This document shows, one piece after another, positions 1-10,116 of a stretch of 64,000 nucleotides of DNA. Every line of letters starts with the position of its first letter. Position 1 is the stretch's first letter. The stretch covers positions 1,426,001 through 1,490,000 of the forward strand of contig LATX02000001.1 of the NCBI GenBank assembly GCA_001466705.2. The letters are read 5' to 3'. Both the position numbers and the translations under genes were made by a program. The DNA comes from Moniliophthora roreri. Its lineage: Eukaryota > Basidiomycota > Agaricomycetes > Agaricales > Marasmiaceae. The notes below the pieces were generated by a model. That model did no database searches. It was not told the origin of the DNA and saw only the letters and a program-made list of their open reading frames with translations.

Positions 1-494
1 ACGGCCACTTCCATACCGGTGACCTCTTTCAGGAAGTGTCTCCGGGTCGTTATGTGTTTCGTGGACGGGATGATGATTGGATCAAGTCAGAGAATAGCCT
101 AAGATGCGATACGAAGTAAGTCTTCTACTGACTCAACTCGCCCACCTCCTGATTATTAATTTCCCTTAGAGCCATTGAGGACAATGTCCGAGCCATGTGT
201 GGAAAATTGGTGGCTGATTGCATTGTCGTGGGCTCCGGGCGACCATCTCCGGTCCTGTTTGTTGAACCTGCCGTTGAAATGGACCCGGAGCAGCTCAAAA
301 AAGACATCATCAGGAAAACGCGCCAATTCCATACTCGTAGGTATCTGCATGAGCGGATTACCTCAACGAAAATGATAGTTGTTGTCCCTCGCAACACGCT
401 TCCCAGAACCGCGACGAAAGGAAATATTCGTCGCAAAGCCGTCGAAGATGCATACCAGAACCAGTTGGACCAAATCTATGGCGTCTCTCACTGA
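1..494 (+). CDS. Adenylate-forming enzyme, C-terminal end (partial)
   Basis: This is the 3' end of a gene that begins left of the window. Two exons are visible, separated by an intron at 116-169 (54 nt, GT..AG). The first carries the adenylation-domain motifs HTGDLF and GRDDDWIKSENSL, the second the small C-terminal lid ending at a TGA at 492-494. The ATP-binding Asp of TGD and the hinge region after GRDD are present, as in ANL-superfamily enzymes (acyl-CoA synthetases, NRPS-like adenylation domains). A conserved-looking lysine lies near the end (PRTATKGNIRRKA), where the catalytic lysine of the lid usually sits. The protein stops right after this lid, so no carrier or reductase domain follows. 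The substrate cannot be told from this fragment. It may be a fungal acetyl-CoA-synthetase-like protein of unknown substrate. Confidence 0.75.
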
Positions 495-1094
495 AAAACC
501 TAAAACAGTCCTCGTATTTATTAAGTTCCTCCTTCCTTCTGCCGTCTTTGACATTCTTCGCCAAAAATTGCAGCCCTAGCTCAGCTGTATCTCCATCTCA
601 TTACTGTATCCATCTGAAGCTTATAATTCCCGGTTTCTACGTATCTCCTACTGTATCATTAGTTTCTCTCAGTATCCCTGTATCAGCACTTCATTTCATT
701 TGAGCAATCTAAGCGCTTTGCCATAACGAACCGATGAAACGATTCTTTGTATTTGATGATCCCTGTGACAACACCCCCATCTCAGCAATATTCATGTTTT
801 GCCATACTGAGTTGGTTGAATGATCTTCAATATCGCCTGTATATCCCAATGGGTAGTTTCTCGCAATGCCGCGAAATTACTGTGGCGCAAGTACTAGCGT
901 GCGAGGCAACCCTGAAAGGTCGGGAAATGATCTCGACTGAAATCTCAGGAAACATTGCGCATGTCGTTTAGAATTTTAAAGAACAGTTAGAGAACAAGGC
1001 AAACTACGATGCGATCTGGAATCAAAGAGACCCTGAACTCTAATCGTCAACACGTACTACTTCCACTTGGTACTGCAGAGAAGAAAGGGTAGTC
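495..1094. other. Convergent 3' spacer
   Basis: About 600 bases lie between two genes whose 3' ends face each other. Only AT-rich untranslated-looking sequence is visible. I found no conserved reading frame, repeat or RNA gene. Short open frames here have no start context or recognisable protein. Confidence 0.6.
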
Positions 1095-2180
1095 TCAAAC
1101 GGAATCCGCACCCCAGAACGATAGCACATTGCCTTTGATGGCGAAGTTAAAATGCGTGATTTCCGGGACACCAGGAATGCGCACTCGACCAGCCACACAT
1201 CCCCGTTCCCGTTTTCCCAAGCCTTCCTCACCCTCCGAATCCACAGAATAACCTGGGCCGTGGCGCGGTTCCAGCGCAGGGGTTGATGTCAATGTGATAT
1301 GATGCGTCACTGTGAGCGAGTTATCGTGCGGAGGATCCGCAACGGCAGTGGCACCTACAGGATCACCATTCTCTGCGAAAGGGGAAGGAAACGGATGTAA
1401 ATGTTGTTTGTAAAACGCGGCATTCGACGGTGAATCCGTATGACTCGTGAGTGTGAGGCCCCAATTGGATAATACCATGAGTGGCTTATGCGAAAGGCGG
1501 AATCTTTGAAGTGCAGTCAGAACATGTCGCAGATGATGAGCGGCTTGTTCAGGCTTTCTCGTGAGACGCATTTGCTCAACGTGAAAACGATCTGGCCAGT
1601 AGAAGGCGCTAATTGAGTCTATCGCGATCATGCCAATCTGTGCATCTGGCAGATGAGTTGTATGATACAAAGGGAGATGGAGAAGGGCAGAAGCTAGTTG
1701 AGCGGACGTCGTTGGCCGAAATATGTGAACAGACTTCAAACAGCGATCAACGAGGGTTTGTAAACTTTCCGAGTGGCGATCTGATTTAAGCGGGAGAGCC
1801 AACCGGGATGTCAGTAGCTCTTTGAGTCGACCGAGATCAAATGAATGGTCCGTGTCGAAGATTATGGCTGCCTTGGACCAGCCTCCCAGTGCAATAGCTG
1901 CATCGCCGTAGGTGACGGGAATTATGCAGGACATCAACAGAGCATAAATGAGATGTGTCTTGCCGGATGCCGGAGCACCCTGGATTTCGAGGACATGACC
2001 TGGGGATAGAGGGAGATCTGGAATAAGGCAAAGATTGGGGTCGTCTGAAGGAATACTTGCGAGCAGGTGTTGGAGGGATTGACGGTGAATCTCCTGCAAC
2101 ATGTTCATCGGTGGATATCTCTGGGCAGGTCTCTGGGCAGGTCTCTGGGTGTCGGATGTTTCTGTGCCAGTGCCGAGCAT
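1095..2180 (-). CDS. XRCC2-like RecA/Rad51 paralogue
   Basis: A single uninterrupted exon encodes up to 361 residues. The RecA core is recognisable: Walker A GAPASGKTHL at about residues 68-77, and a Walker B strand MIAIDSISAFYWPDR at about residues 182-196. That second motif is close to the IDSLSAFYW signature of XRCC2, the Rad51 paralogue that works with RAD51D in homologous recombination. A third conserved block, LMVLSNWGL, fits the following core strand. An alternative Met lies 24 residues in (base 2108), after a Gln/Arg/Pro-rich leader with the repeated motif RPAQRPAQR, so the exact start is uncertain. The last 100 residues are poorly conserved. The gene is head to head with the coiled-coil gene at 2302, only about 120 bp away, so the two probably share a promoter. 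RecA membership is near certain; XRCC2 assignment is likely. Confidence 0.8.
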   Translation of the reverse strand: MLGTGTETSDTQRPAQRPAQRYPPMNMLQEIHRQSLQHLLASIPSDDPNLCLIPDLPLSPGHVLEIQGAPASGKTHLIYALLMSCIIPVTYGDAAIALGGWSKAAIIFDTDHSFDLGRLKELLTSRLALPLKSDRHSESLQTLVDRCLKSVHIFRPTTSAQLASALLHLPLYHTTHLPDAQIGMIAIDSISAFYWPDRFHVEQMRLTRKPEQAAHHLRHVLTALQRFRLSHKPLMVLSNWGLTLTSHTDSPSNAAFYKQHLHPFPSPFAENGDPVGATAVADPPHDNSLTVTHHITLTSTPALEPRHGPGYSVDSEGEEGLGKRERGCVAGRVRIPGVPEITHFNFAIKGNVLSFWGADSV

Positions 2181-2301
2181 GTAACAGGCCGACCGGCTGT
2201 TGCATTGCGTGCCCCGTGCAAGTCAGCCACCAGTCAGCTGCCACGCGACAAATTATTATTTTTTTTTCCTCCTCAGCCCAAGTAACGATCCCTTGCACGC
2301 A

Positions 2302-4655
2302 ATGGCAAGTACGACTCAGAAACGACCTGTATCATCTTCCCAAATATCCAGAGGTGCTACGGCACGCTCTGCTACCTCTGCTCCTCGTGTATCATCATCT
2401 CGCAATACCCGTCGCACCCCAACTCCTTCCAAACTTGCCACTGCCTCTAATGGCACTGCCAACGAATCACTCAAGGAGGACACTGAACGAATAGAACAGG
2501 TAGAACTCTTCCATGGCTACGAACAATTCAGCACTAATGCTGTATTACCCCTAGCTGCATGTTCAGCTACAAGACAAGGAACAGACCATATCGTCCCTGA
2601 GCACAGAGAATGACAATCTCGTGTCAGCATTACATGCCGCAGAAGAGCGGCTCAATGATCTGTATAGCGAGCAGAGTCGCTCGGAGATGGAACTGGCGCA
2701 GCGAATTGAAGTCGCAGACAAGCTCAGGGCACAGGTCCGTGAGCTGGAAAAGGAGAAGAGAGATGTTTTGCGGAGGTATAACGAACAGGTTCGTTTATGC
2801 GATCTACGTCAAAGACCTTCGACTAACGACTATTCTCAACAAGACTGCAAGTTTCGACGCAGAGCGTCAAGCTTTTTATGATAACGAACAACACCTTAAA
2901 TCCCGAATCCAGTCTCTCTCACAGGCTCGTCGAAAGCAGCCAGAGCCATCTATTGTATCCGCAATTGAATCAGAAGCGGAGACCGAGGACGAGGAGGAGA
3001 AGAACCCTCATGTACCCCCCGAGACGGCGGAACAGGATCTGAATGATCCCGAACAGGAGCCTGCCGAGTTGACTGCTCTGAAGCTAGAGCTATCTACTCT
3101 ATCAACTTCCTATTCCTCTCTACAAAGCACAGTCGTTCTTCTCCAAAGCCAGTTGGTCGATCTGAAGAGAGTTAATCATGAGCTACAAGAAGAGAACGAA
3201 AGCTACATGATCCTTCTCAGAGAGAAGACCCTCAGCGGCCAGTACGACGTCATGAAGCAGATGGCACCTTCGTCAACTGATTCAGAAGACGAAGAAGATG
3301 ATCATGCCAGTCTCCATAGTGCAGGTCGGAGCACTTTGGACAGAGTTGATGAGTTACCCGAGGACAGCCTGGGCCAGGAACTCCAACGTAGCATGGATCT
3401 CAACGATAGCGATTCTCTCTCCTCACATCATGGCCGACCAAGGCAAGGACAAGGTCGTAAACGCGGCAAATCCACGTCACATTCTCCCGGAGCACCCCGA
3501 GGCGAATCGCTCGCCGACTTGCCTATCACTGGCCCTGGCCTCGATCTCGCAGCCGAACTTGGGCGTGCAGAAAACAAAGACATATTGGCGAGTAACAGCA
3601 TGGACGACCGCGATCGTTCGGTTCTCAATAAGAGCAAGCGCTCAAAGAAGGATTCGAAGACTTCGAATGATGCAGTCGGTATAGAAGCCAGTACGTCGAC
3701 GAGTGACGTCGACGCTCTACGTTCGGAAGTCAAAGCACTGAAGGATGCCAACAAGGCACTTTCATTGTACGCTTCTAAAATTCTCGATCGCATTATTGCG
3801 CAGGAAGGATTCGAGCATGTCCTGGCGGTTGATTATGACAAAGAGCCACCCACTCCTGCTACTGCTGTATCGGCAAAGCCTCTGCCAGCCACATCGAAAC
3901 CTCGTCCTCAGTCGATTCAGGTCCCACCTAGCTCAACGCCTGTCAGCTCTCCCTTCTTTTCGAACGTACCCAAACTTACAACCCCCTCCCCTCCTGCACC
4001 TTCTGCGAAGACTCAGCGCCGCTCCATGTCGTTTGACTGGAAGAACTTTTCGATATTCAGCACTGAGAAGAAAGCTGATCCAAACTTGCGTCCTCTTACG
4101 CTTAAGCCTGGGGCTAACCCCATCACCAATGCTCGGAAACTAGACACACAGGAAGATGACGAAGATCGCAAGGAAAGAGAGCGGTTGAATGCTACCATGA
4201 AGCTAATGGGTATACAGCCCTCTCCTGCCGCCTCACCTCCAGTCATTCAGAAGTCAGTCTCTTCCCCTGGACCCCAGCCAGCGTCAGCGCCCTCCATAAC
4301 TAGACGGTTCTCGCTTTTCGGATCGAAAGTGACCAGTCCACCAATATCGGAGACTTCATCTGTTCACTCGGCACATTCGACGAGTAGTACTCCCGCCGGG
4401 GCCGGATTAGGAATTGAGAGTGCTGGCCTTACTCAGGAGGCCCTAGAACATGCAGAAGCGGAGAACTCCCTAGCGGCCTTGGATGCTCATGAGAGAAGTC
4501 TGAGCGCTGAGATTGCAAAAGGCTCCGGTAGCGGATTCACTGAAATCACTCGGCGCGGTAACCGAAGGGGACGAAGAAGTATTGGAGAGAGCGCTGGAAG
4601 TGGGAGTACCGTTTGGAGCGCAGGCATGAGTGGAACTGGGGAATCAGAGGAGTGA
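2302..4655 (+). CDS. Coiled-coil, serine/proline-rich protein of unknown function
   Basis: Three exons (2302-2499, 2555-2788, 2844-4655) join in frame to give 747 residues; both introns are 55 nt. The N-terminus is Ser/Thr/Arg-rich and disordered. Residues of about 65-180 form a long coiled coil with heptads such as LHVQLQDKEQTISSL and VRELEKEKRDVLRRYNEQ. A second coiled coil follows an acidic stretch (about residues 230-280), and a third short helix precedes the motif FEHVLAVDYDKEPPTP near residue 490. The remaining C-terminal part is Ser/Pro-rich, with a repeated RRS/RRFSxFG-like motif (RRSMSFDWKNFSIF and TRRFSLFGSKV) that could be phosphorylation or docking sites. I do not recognise a named family. 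The layout suggests a cytoskeletal or polarity scaffold, which is only inference. Confidence 0.8.
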
Positions 4656-5059
4656 AATCATTTATACTAAACATGATACCCGTGGTGATTAGTTGAGGAC
4701 TTCTATCTAGACCTGTAGCTCCTTCAATGTCGCCACCGAAGCCTAATCACTTGCGCGCAAGAGATTCGATCCTTATGATACGTTCTCATTACTGCAATTA
4801 TACCCATACCGCTATTCCTGGTTTCTTTTTTATATACGCTTCATACATAATTTCCGTGTTGCTTCGCCTCAAATGCTCATGTACGTCCACCTAAGATTCA
4901 GGTGACTCTCGTGTTACAACGCAAATGGATTGCGTAGTCCTTGATGCGGGGAAGACCCGTCCAATTTCCACAAGAAATAAATTCCAGTTCATTTTTGAAG
5001 GATACATACACCGCTCATACCGCACACCCCAACAAAGATCGCGATCGAGACATTTCGGC
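4656..5059. other. Convergent 3' spacer
   Basis: This 404-base stretch separates two convergent genes. It is AT-rich with no supported reading frame or repeat. It contains the 3' untranslated regions of both flanking genes, but I could not place polyadenylation signals with confidence. Confidence 0.55.
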
Positions 5060-5874
5060 TCACGAAGCGGGCGGAGCGTGCTTGACCAGTGTGTTCTGAG
5101 CATGTGTCCGTATCGTCTGGAAAGGGTTTGTGGAGAATTGTGGATTTTGAAGGATCAATGGATGCCGCAAACGTTCAGCTTGTCTGGGAGATATAATAGT
5201 CAGATTTAACGGAACCCAAAATGTGGCTGTCACTTGCAAGATACGCTTCCGTTGTTGGGTAGGTAGTGTTGCACCCTTGCCTTCTCCGATCTGCCCAGGC
5301 TTGGCCTTTATTTTCGACGAAGGCCGTTCACTCTCCACCGAACTCTCGTCCCTAACATGATCAGTCTTGGAGGGCGTTTCGTGACCGCCGTCAAGGGAAG
5401 CGATAGCGTTCTGCATGTCATCCAAACCATTCGCTATCTGCTCTCTAGCTTTACGCTTCATCCGCCGTAGGTGAGACTTGGAGTACGGTGACTGAGTCGA
5501 CTCCAGTCCTATAGGGCAGAATATCAATTGCAGATCGAAAGATATCGTCCAGCACGCACTGTGCAAAAGAGCCTCCCGCTTCATGTATTGCTTGTCCATT
5601 TTTTTCGTGCTTGAGCTTGGTCGAACCAAGAGCTCATTGGCCTATAGCACGTAGATGAGCTACTGGATTTGAGGGCGGTACCCGCTTCTTACAGATGCCT
5701 GAACAAAGCTGCCTATTTCGACATGTTCAACTTTGGTGCTGCCTTCAGGTACCGCAAATTGTCGTTTTGCAAGTTTTACAGATGAGTTGTGGAGTTTTCG
5801 CGATTGACGGTCTTTGGGCTACGCTTTTCTCTTTTGAAGAGACTATTACAGAGATGTGATTTAGAACGCACCAT
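5060..5874 (-). CDS. SLX9: Ribosome biogenesis protein SLX9
   Basis: Five exons on the minus strand (5874-5872, 5818-5693, 5641-5560, 5508-5238, 5183-5060) sum to 606 nt, giving 201 residues. The family signatures are clear: a basic N-terminus (MPKDRQSRKLHNSSVK), KREALLHRLE, the block SPYSKSHLRRMKRKAREQ, and the C-terminal block AERLRHPLILQNPQF followed by NPFQTIRTHAQNTL. SLX9 is a nucleolar factor for 40S pre-ribosome maturation and export. Two oddities: the first coding exon is the ATG alone, followed by a 53-nt intron, and the last intron (5184-5237) must use a GC donor (GCAAGT), because only that joins the conserved LQ/AERL sequence in frame. No GT donor in the right phase exists nearby. 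Confidence 0.88.
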
Positions 5875-6062
5875 GGCCGCAATGGCTACAGAACTGTCGA
5901 AATCCGAGACAGATGAGAGAAGATTGTCACGCTCTCTTCACTAAACTTATTTGCTCACGCGAGCCCTGGCCTACTAACCGGCTGTTTTCCTGCGTTCCTA
6001 GATAGTTGTTTTCCTATTATATACTGGGTACAATCTTATAAATATATGAAGTCTAGGTGGTA

Positions 6063-7712
6063 CTAGTGGTCTATAGATACATCAAGCTCGACGTCTCCTC
6101 GCGAGCGATCTTCCCTTTGTTCGCTGGCTGGCTCAATTTCCACTTGTCTTAGGCGAGCATCATCCAGCCCAATAGTCACAAAACTGACCAACACGAGCAG
6201 TGCACCCCCAATCACCTGAAACTTGACTGGTCTACTCAAAAAGAAGTCTCCGACGACGGCCAGTGGGATAGTAAGACTGAGCCCGATGGTAACGACCAAA
6301 GGAGTCGTCTTCAGCATAGCGATAACGTACAGGTAATCGCTCGACCATGTAATGAACATCTAAAGCAGTTTTTAGCCTTGATGAACAGCAAGGATAGCCA
6401 ACGCATACATTAACAAGTAGGGCCGCTACCTGCTTTGAGGTTGTTGGCAACTCGAATTTCTCGACTCCGGTCCAGTGTAGGATGAGTGCAATCGGCCAGA
6501 GGCCAATAATGTTGAAGAGCCCAACGAATCCAAAGAACAGCTTCATGTCGATTCGTGATTCTGACCCTATGCGGACTTTGAGCAGGACCGTGTAAATGGC
6601 GTAAAATACCGCGGAACACAACGCGAGTACATCGCCGAGGCCAGGTTGAAGAATACGATCAGCCAGCGTACGTGTTGCCAACGCGGGATTCGGGGGCCTC
6701 TGTGTTGCATCAGAAATAGATACCAACACGACACCGCAAAAGCTTCCAAAGGTCAGTTGGATGCGATGTACATGAGGAGTATGAGGATACCTCATAAATA
6801 CCGCTGCAATCTTTGCCAGCGACAACTTCTCAACTTTGAAGATTCTTCCAAAGAGCAGAGTAAAGAAACCTATTCAAATCGTTGGTTCAAGTAAGAAGGC
6901 GCAGAAAAACCAATACGCAACCACTCATGCTAGATAATATCGTAGCACTGGCAACACTCGTATAATCCAATGAGGCATTAACCGTCCAGTTTGCGATAAA
7001 CCTAGGAGATGTTTAAGGAGGTTGCAGAGGCTTGAAAGAGTATGCCAACCAAAATATGCAGAATACGCTCGCTAATTTCGCTGTTTCCAATATCGTGAAT
7101 GGTGGTAGTTGTTCCGGGTCTGTCACAGGTGCAGCAAACTAGTTGCATAGTTCATCAACCGAACGGAATCTTTTGAGCTTGCTTCCCACCTCTTCATGGG
7201 CATCAGTTGCCAATGGTTCGTACTCCTCTTCTACAATACAGGGCGACGAAGTTAGAAGAAGGCAGATAATTTAATATAATTGACAACGCGCCTGGAATGG
7301 AAGCTTTTGAGTTCTTTCCAAACTTCTGAATGCCTCTTCTCACAGCATACGGAATGATGTAGAGCGTAAATGCACTCGTATTCAAATAGGTCACCCTACC
7401 AAGCGTCTATGATAAGGGAAGCGAAGACGGAAGTGGCTCAAGGAGTGCCTTACAGAAATGCCTTATCGTACCCCTCTTCAAAGATATTCTATAGGGGAGG
7501 AAGCCAAGTCCATGTCAATCCGCAGGGAGTTGTAAGGAAAGAATTCAGACCTGTGTAACAAAGTTGGAAGACGTCCAAAGAAACACGACAATGAGTAAGA
7601 GCCCTATTCCAAAGATGTAGTTGGTGTATTTCGAGCGACCGGCACTTGAAGAGAGGGAAATGCGAGATTTTGAACGACTACGAGAGCCTCTGGTGGGTGG
7701 AACAGAGTCCAT
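6063..7712 (-). CDS. SLC35F5/YML018C-type membrane transporter (EamA fold)
   Basis: Nine exons (7712-7551, 7488-7454, 7395-7292, 7230-7190, 7138-7050, 7001-6922, 6869-6791, 6742-6409, 6359-6063) total 1221 nt, giving 406 residues. About ten hydrophobic helices are present. Family-like blocks include LDYTSVASATILSSMSG, FFTLLFGRIFKVEKL, SFCGVVLVSISD and LKTTPLVVTIGLSLTIP. Related yeast proteins sit in the vacuolar or other internal membranes and their substrate is poorly known; human SLC35F5 is also an orphan carrier. The N-terminus is Ser/Arg-rich and cytosolic-looking, and the tail is acidic. The third intron (7231-7291) has no usable GT donor and fits only with a GC donor (GCGCGT), which restores the frame to the EEEYEPLATDAHEE loop. 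Family confidence is high, substrate unknown. Confidence 0.85.
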
Positions 7713-8216
7713 GCTGCTTTGCAAAGGTTGCAGCTCCCTTGGAAGTGAGAGGTAGCTTAGAAAGTGATACGTCCATCAAATCATAGATTCATTTGAGGTA
7801 GTAGTCACGTGATTCAGAACTCGAGTGAGCGCCTAACCTCCGAGACTACCATTCGCGAATGCATAGTAGTAATATCTGGGGTGTCATTGTTAGTGTTCGT
7901 GTTGGACATAGCGATCGAGGTAGTATACAGGTGAGCAGTACATGAGATAAATTAGAAACATGTTGGGTGGTACGGTAGAGGTTGTGTTTCTGTCCGAGTA
8001 TCGATGGTAGAAAGGAATGGTGAGATATAAAGGAAGAACTTCATGAATCTGTAGCCTGTAGCAGAGATGCGGGTGTCGCCGATATGAATACAGTGCGGGG
8101 ATCAAGAAAAAAAAAAAAAAAAAAAAGGAACAATTGAACGTGCCTCACATAGCGTGAACGACAAAGAAAGAAAGAGATGACGGGAAGACAACGTATCGAA
8201 TAACGAAAAGCGGGAG
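7713..8216. other. Spacer with a 20-base A run
   Basis: This 504-base spacer lies between the start of the transporter gene and the end of the next minus-strand gene, so it should hold the transporter promoter and the 3' untranslated region of its neighbour. A homopolymer of 20 A lies at 8107-8126. I saw no supported gene. Confidence 0.5.
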
Positions 8217-9718
8217 CTAAGCTGGATTCGGCCCCAGTCGGGGAGCGACAGGAAGATACTTGACCTTCTCAAATATTCGAAAAAGACTGATAACCAAATT
8301 GATGCAATACGTGAACAGCCCAACGGCGACGAGGCATATGAGTTCCAATTGACTATCACATATCATGTCGCCAATGCTACCTTCAAATGTGGGTAGATTG
8401 CTGGGTGGTCTCGGTAACTGGTTATACCAGGATGTTGCCGAATTTGGGGCACAGGGTATCAAGGAGGTGAAGTAATTGTCGAAACACAAGGAAAGGGCTG
8501 CCGACCAGGCAACAATAAATAGGACTTCCAGGAGTGTGTGTGCCAGCTTGCCAGACGTTCGCCAAAGTCCAAGTGGACGACCAAAGTACTCGAGCTGGTA
8601 GTGATCAAAGAAAGCTGTTGAGGTCACAAGAACAGCCAAGAACGACATAAGACGTACGTAGATGGCGACCATGACATGGACGAGCGTCAGAGGCGCGAAA
8701 ATGATGACCAGGGTGCTAGATCCAGACATGAGGTTGATCCAAACGTGGTACAATGAACTTACGGTGAACTGCCAACGGCACCCATTATGCTATTCTGACT
8801 TTCCCAGTGTCGTATGCGGACGGAAACTCCTAGAGCCGCACTCGTAAAGGATATATTTATGACACGGAAGAGCTGGCAGTGCAATCGGTACACGTCCGAA
8901 TATAGGGGAAAGCGATGCACATACCAATGGCACAAATGTGTTGCTAAGCAGGAATATTCTGAGGCGCTTCTTTCTTTTTTGCCAAGTAGTTGCGTGTTGA
9001 TGCTCCGAGCTACTCTCAGACGATTCTTCAATAGGATTGCCAAGCCCATATGAGTTGTCCCTTTCATGGTTGCGGCGAGGTCCTTGTGCGGTGGAACGTG
9101 AAGTCCATGGTGTCTCCCAACCTGGTGTAGTATTATGAGTGACAGTGAAGGGTGCGGTTGCTGCTGGCATGGGTATTGTGAGATTCCACTCGCGGCGAGA
9201 GCGAGGTGTCTCTTCACTCTCGTTCGTTTTTTCTCCGACCCGTCTAGAAAATGTGGAGCTTTCTCGGAGACCAGACGTAGAGGAGGGTAACCATGATCTA
9301 GAGCCTCTAAATGGGGTGGATTTTCTTTCGGGTTTGTTTTCCAGTAGATATTGAGATGACTGAGGATCTTTTGGACGAGGAAGGGTAAAAGCCCACCAAC
9401 GACTAGGTGCTCCATCATGGGGAAGGGTCGACTGAAGGGAGGCGACGTCCGAAGGCCGGGAATCAGGGGTTACTCGATGATCGTTCTCCTGTTTTTCTTC
9501 GTTTGGTGAGGGTGGTTCATCTTTTGCCCATGCTAAGAGAAATATGAATCGAATGAGATACGAACACTATCTTTGAAGGATGAAAACTGACGAGGTGAAG
9601 TAACGACGGTTGAGATAGGAGGAGGAGGGGGGGAGCGGGGATTGCTGCGAAGACTGAGAGCTCGAACGCTGGAGGTGGAAGGAAGAGAGGACGGTCGATG
9701 TTGAGGAGAGTTGGTCAT
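8217..9718 (-). CDS. SRF1-like membrane protein (putative phospholipase D regulator)
   Basis: Five exons (9718-9568, 9532-8925, 8872-8763, 8715-8658, 8594-8217) total 1305 nt, giving 434 residues. The first half is disordered and Ser/Pro-rich, ending in a basic patch ([11 protein letters not shown]). The second half has four predicted membrane helices. Blocks such as [39 protein letters not shown] and [17 protein letters not shown] match, from memory, basidiomycete proteins annotated as regulator of phospholipase D SRF1. The yeast protein acts with Spo14. Intron 1 as modelled is only 35 nt (9533-9567); an intron is needed there because the first frame hits TAG, but a longer intron starting upstream is possible. 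Membership of a conserved fungal membrane family is firm. The SRF1 name rests on recollection. Confidence 0.72.
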
Positions 9719-10116
9719 ACAGGTTTAAGGGAGAGGGAAGGGCGCGGGCGGGTGGAGCAATCCCGGAAACGGAAAAAGGTACAAAAAATGACAACTTGAA
9801 TCAAGCAAATCCAAGCCCTGACGACGAGGAGCTCAAACACTGGGCATTTCTATGCTGATCAAGGTGACAGAGGACACTCAAGTCAGAGTACAGTACATTA
9901 GATGTCAGCAGTGACATGGTTATGAAAAAAAGAAGCGAACCATATGGAGATTTGGGGGGTATCGCGTATACGCAAAAAGGTAAACAAAACAAACGGTTCT
10001 GACAAGGCAAATGGTTTTCATTTCATGCGTTTGACGCTGTCTCTTCTTCCCTCAATTCTCTCAACCAGTTCAACGTCTCTTCCTACTGAATCCTCCGCGT
10101 AGTCTCTCCTTTACAC
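9719..10116. promoter_or_regulatory. Divergent promoter region
   Basis: About 400 bases separate the ATGs of two divergently transcribed genes (9718 minus, 10117 plus), so both promoters must lie here. The right side, just before 10117, is CT-rich, typical of fungal 5' leaders. No clear TATA box or repeated operator was found. Confidence 0.5.

Noticed and set aside
1..494. Start of a secondary-metabolite cluster at the left edge
   Set aside because: Only the lid of one adenylate-forming enzyme is visible, and the following genes are housekeeping. No tailoring enzymes or transporters of a cluster are present.
8107..8126. A-run as the poly(A) tail of an inserted retrocopy or LINE-like element
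   Set aside because: No target-site duplication or reverse-transcriptase remnant flanks it; it is treated as a simple homopolymer.
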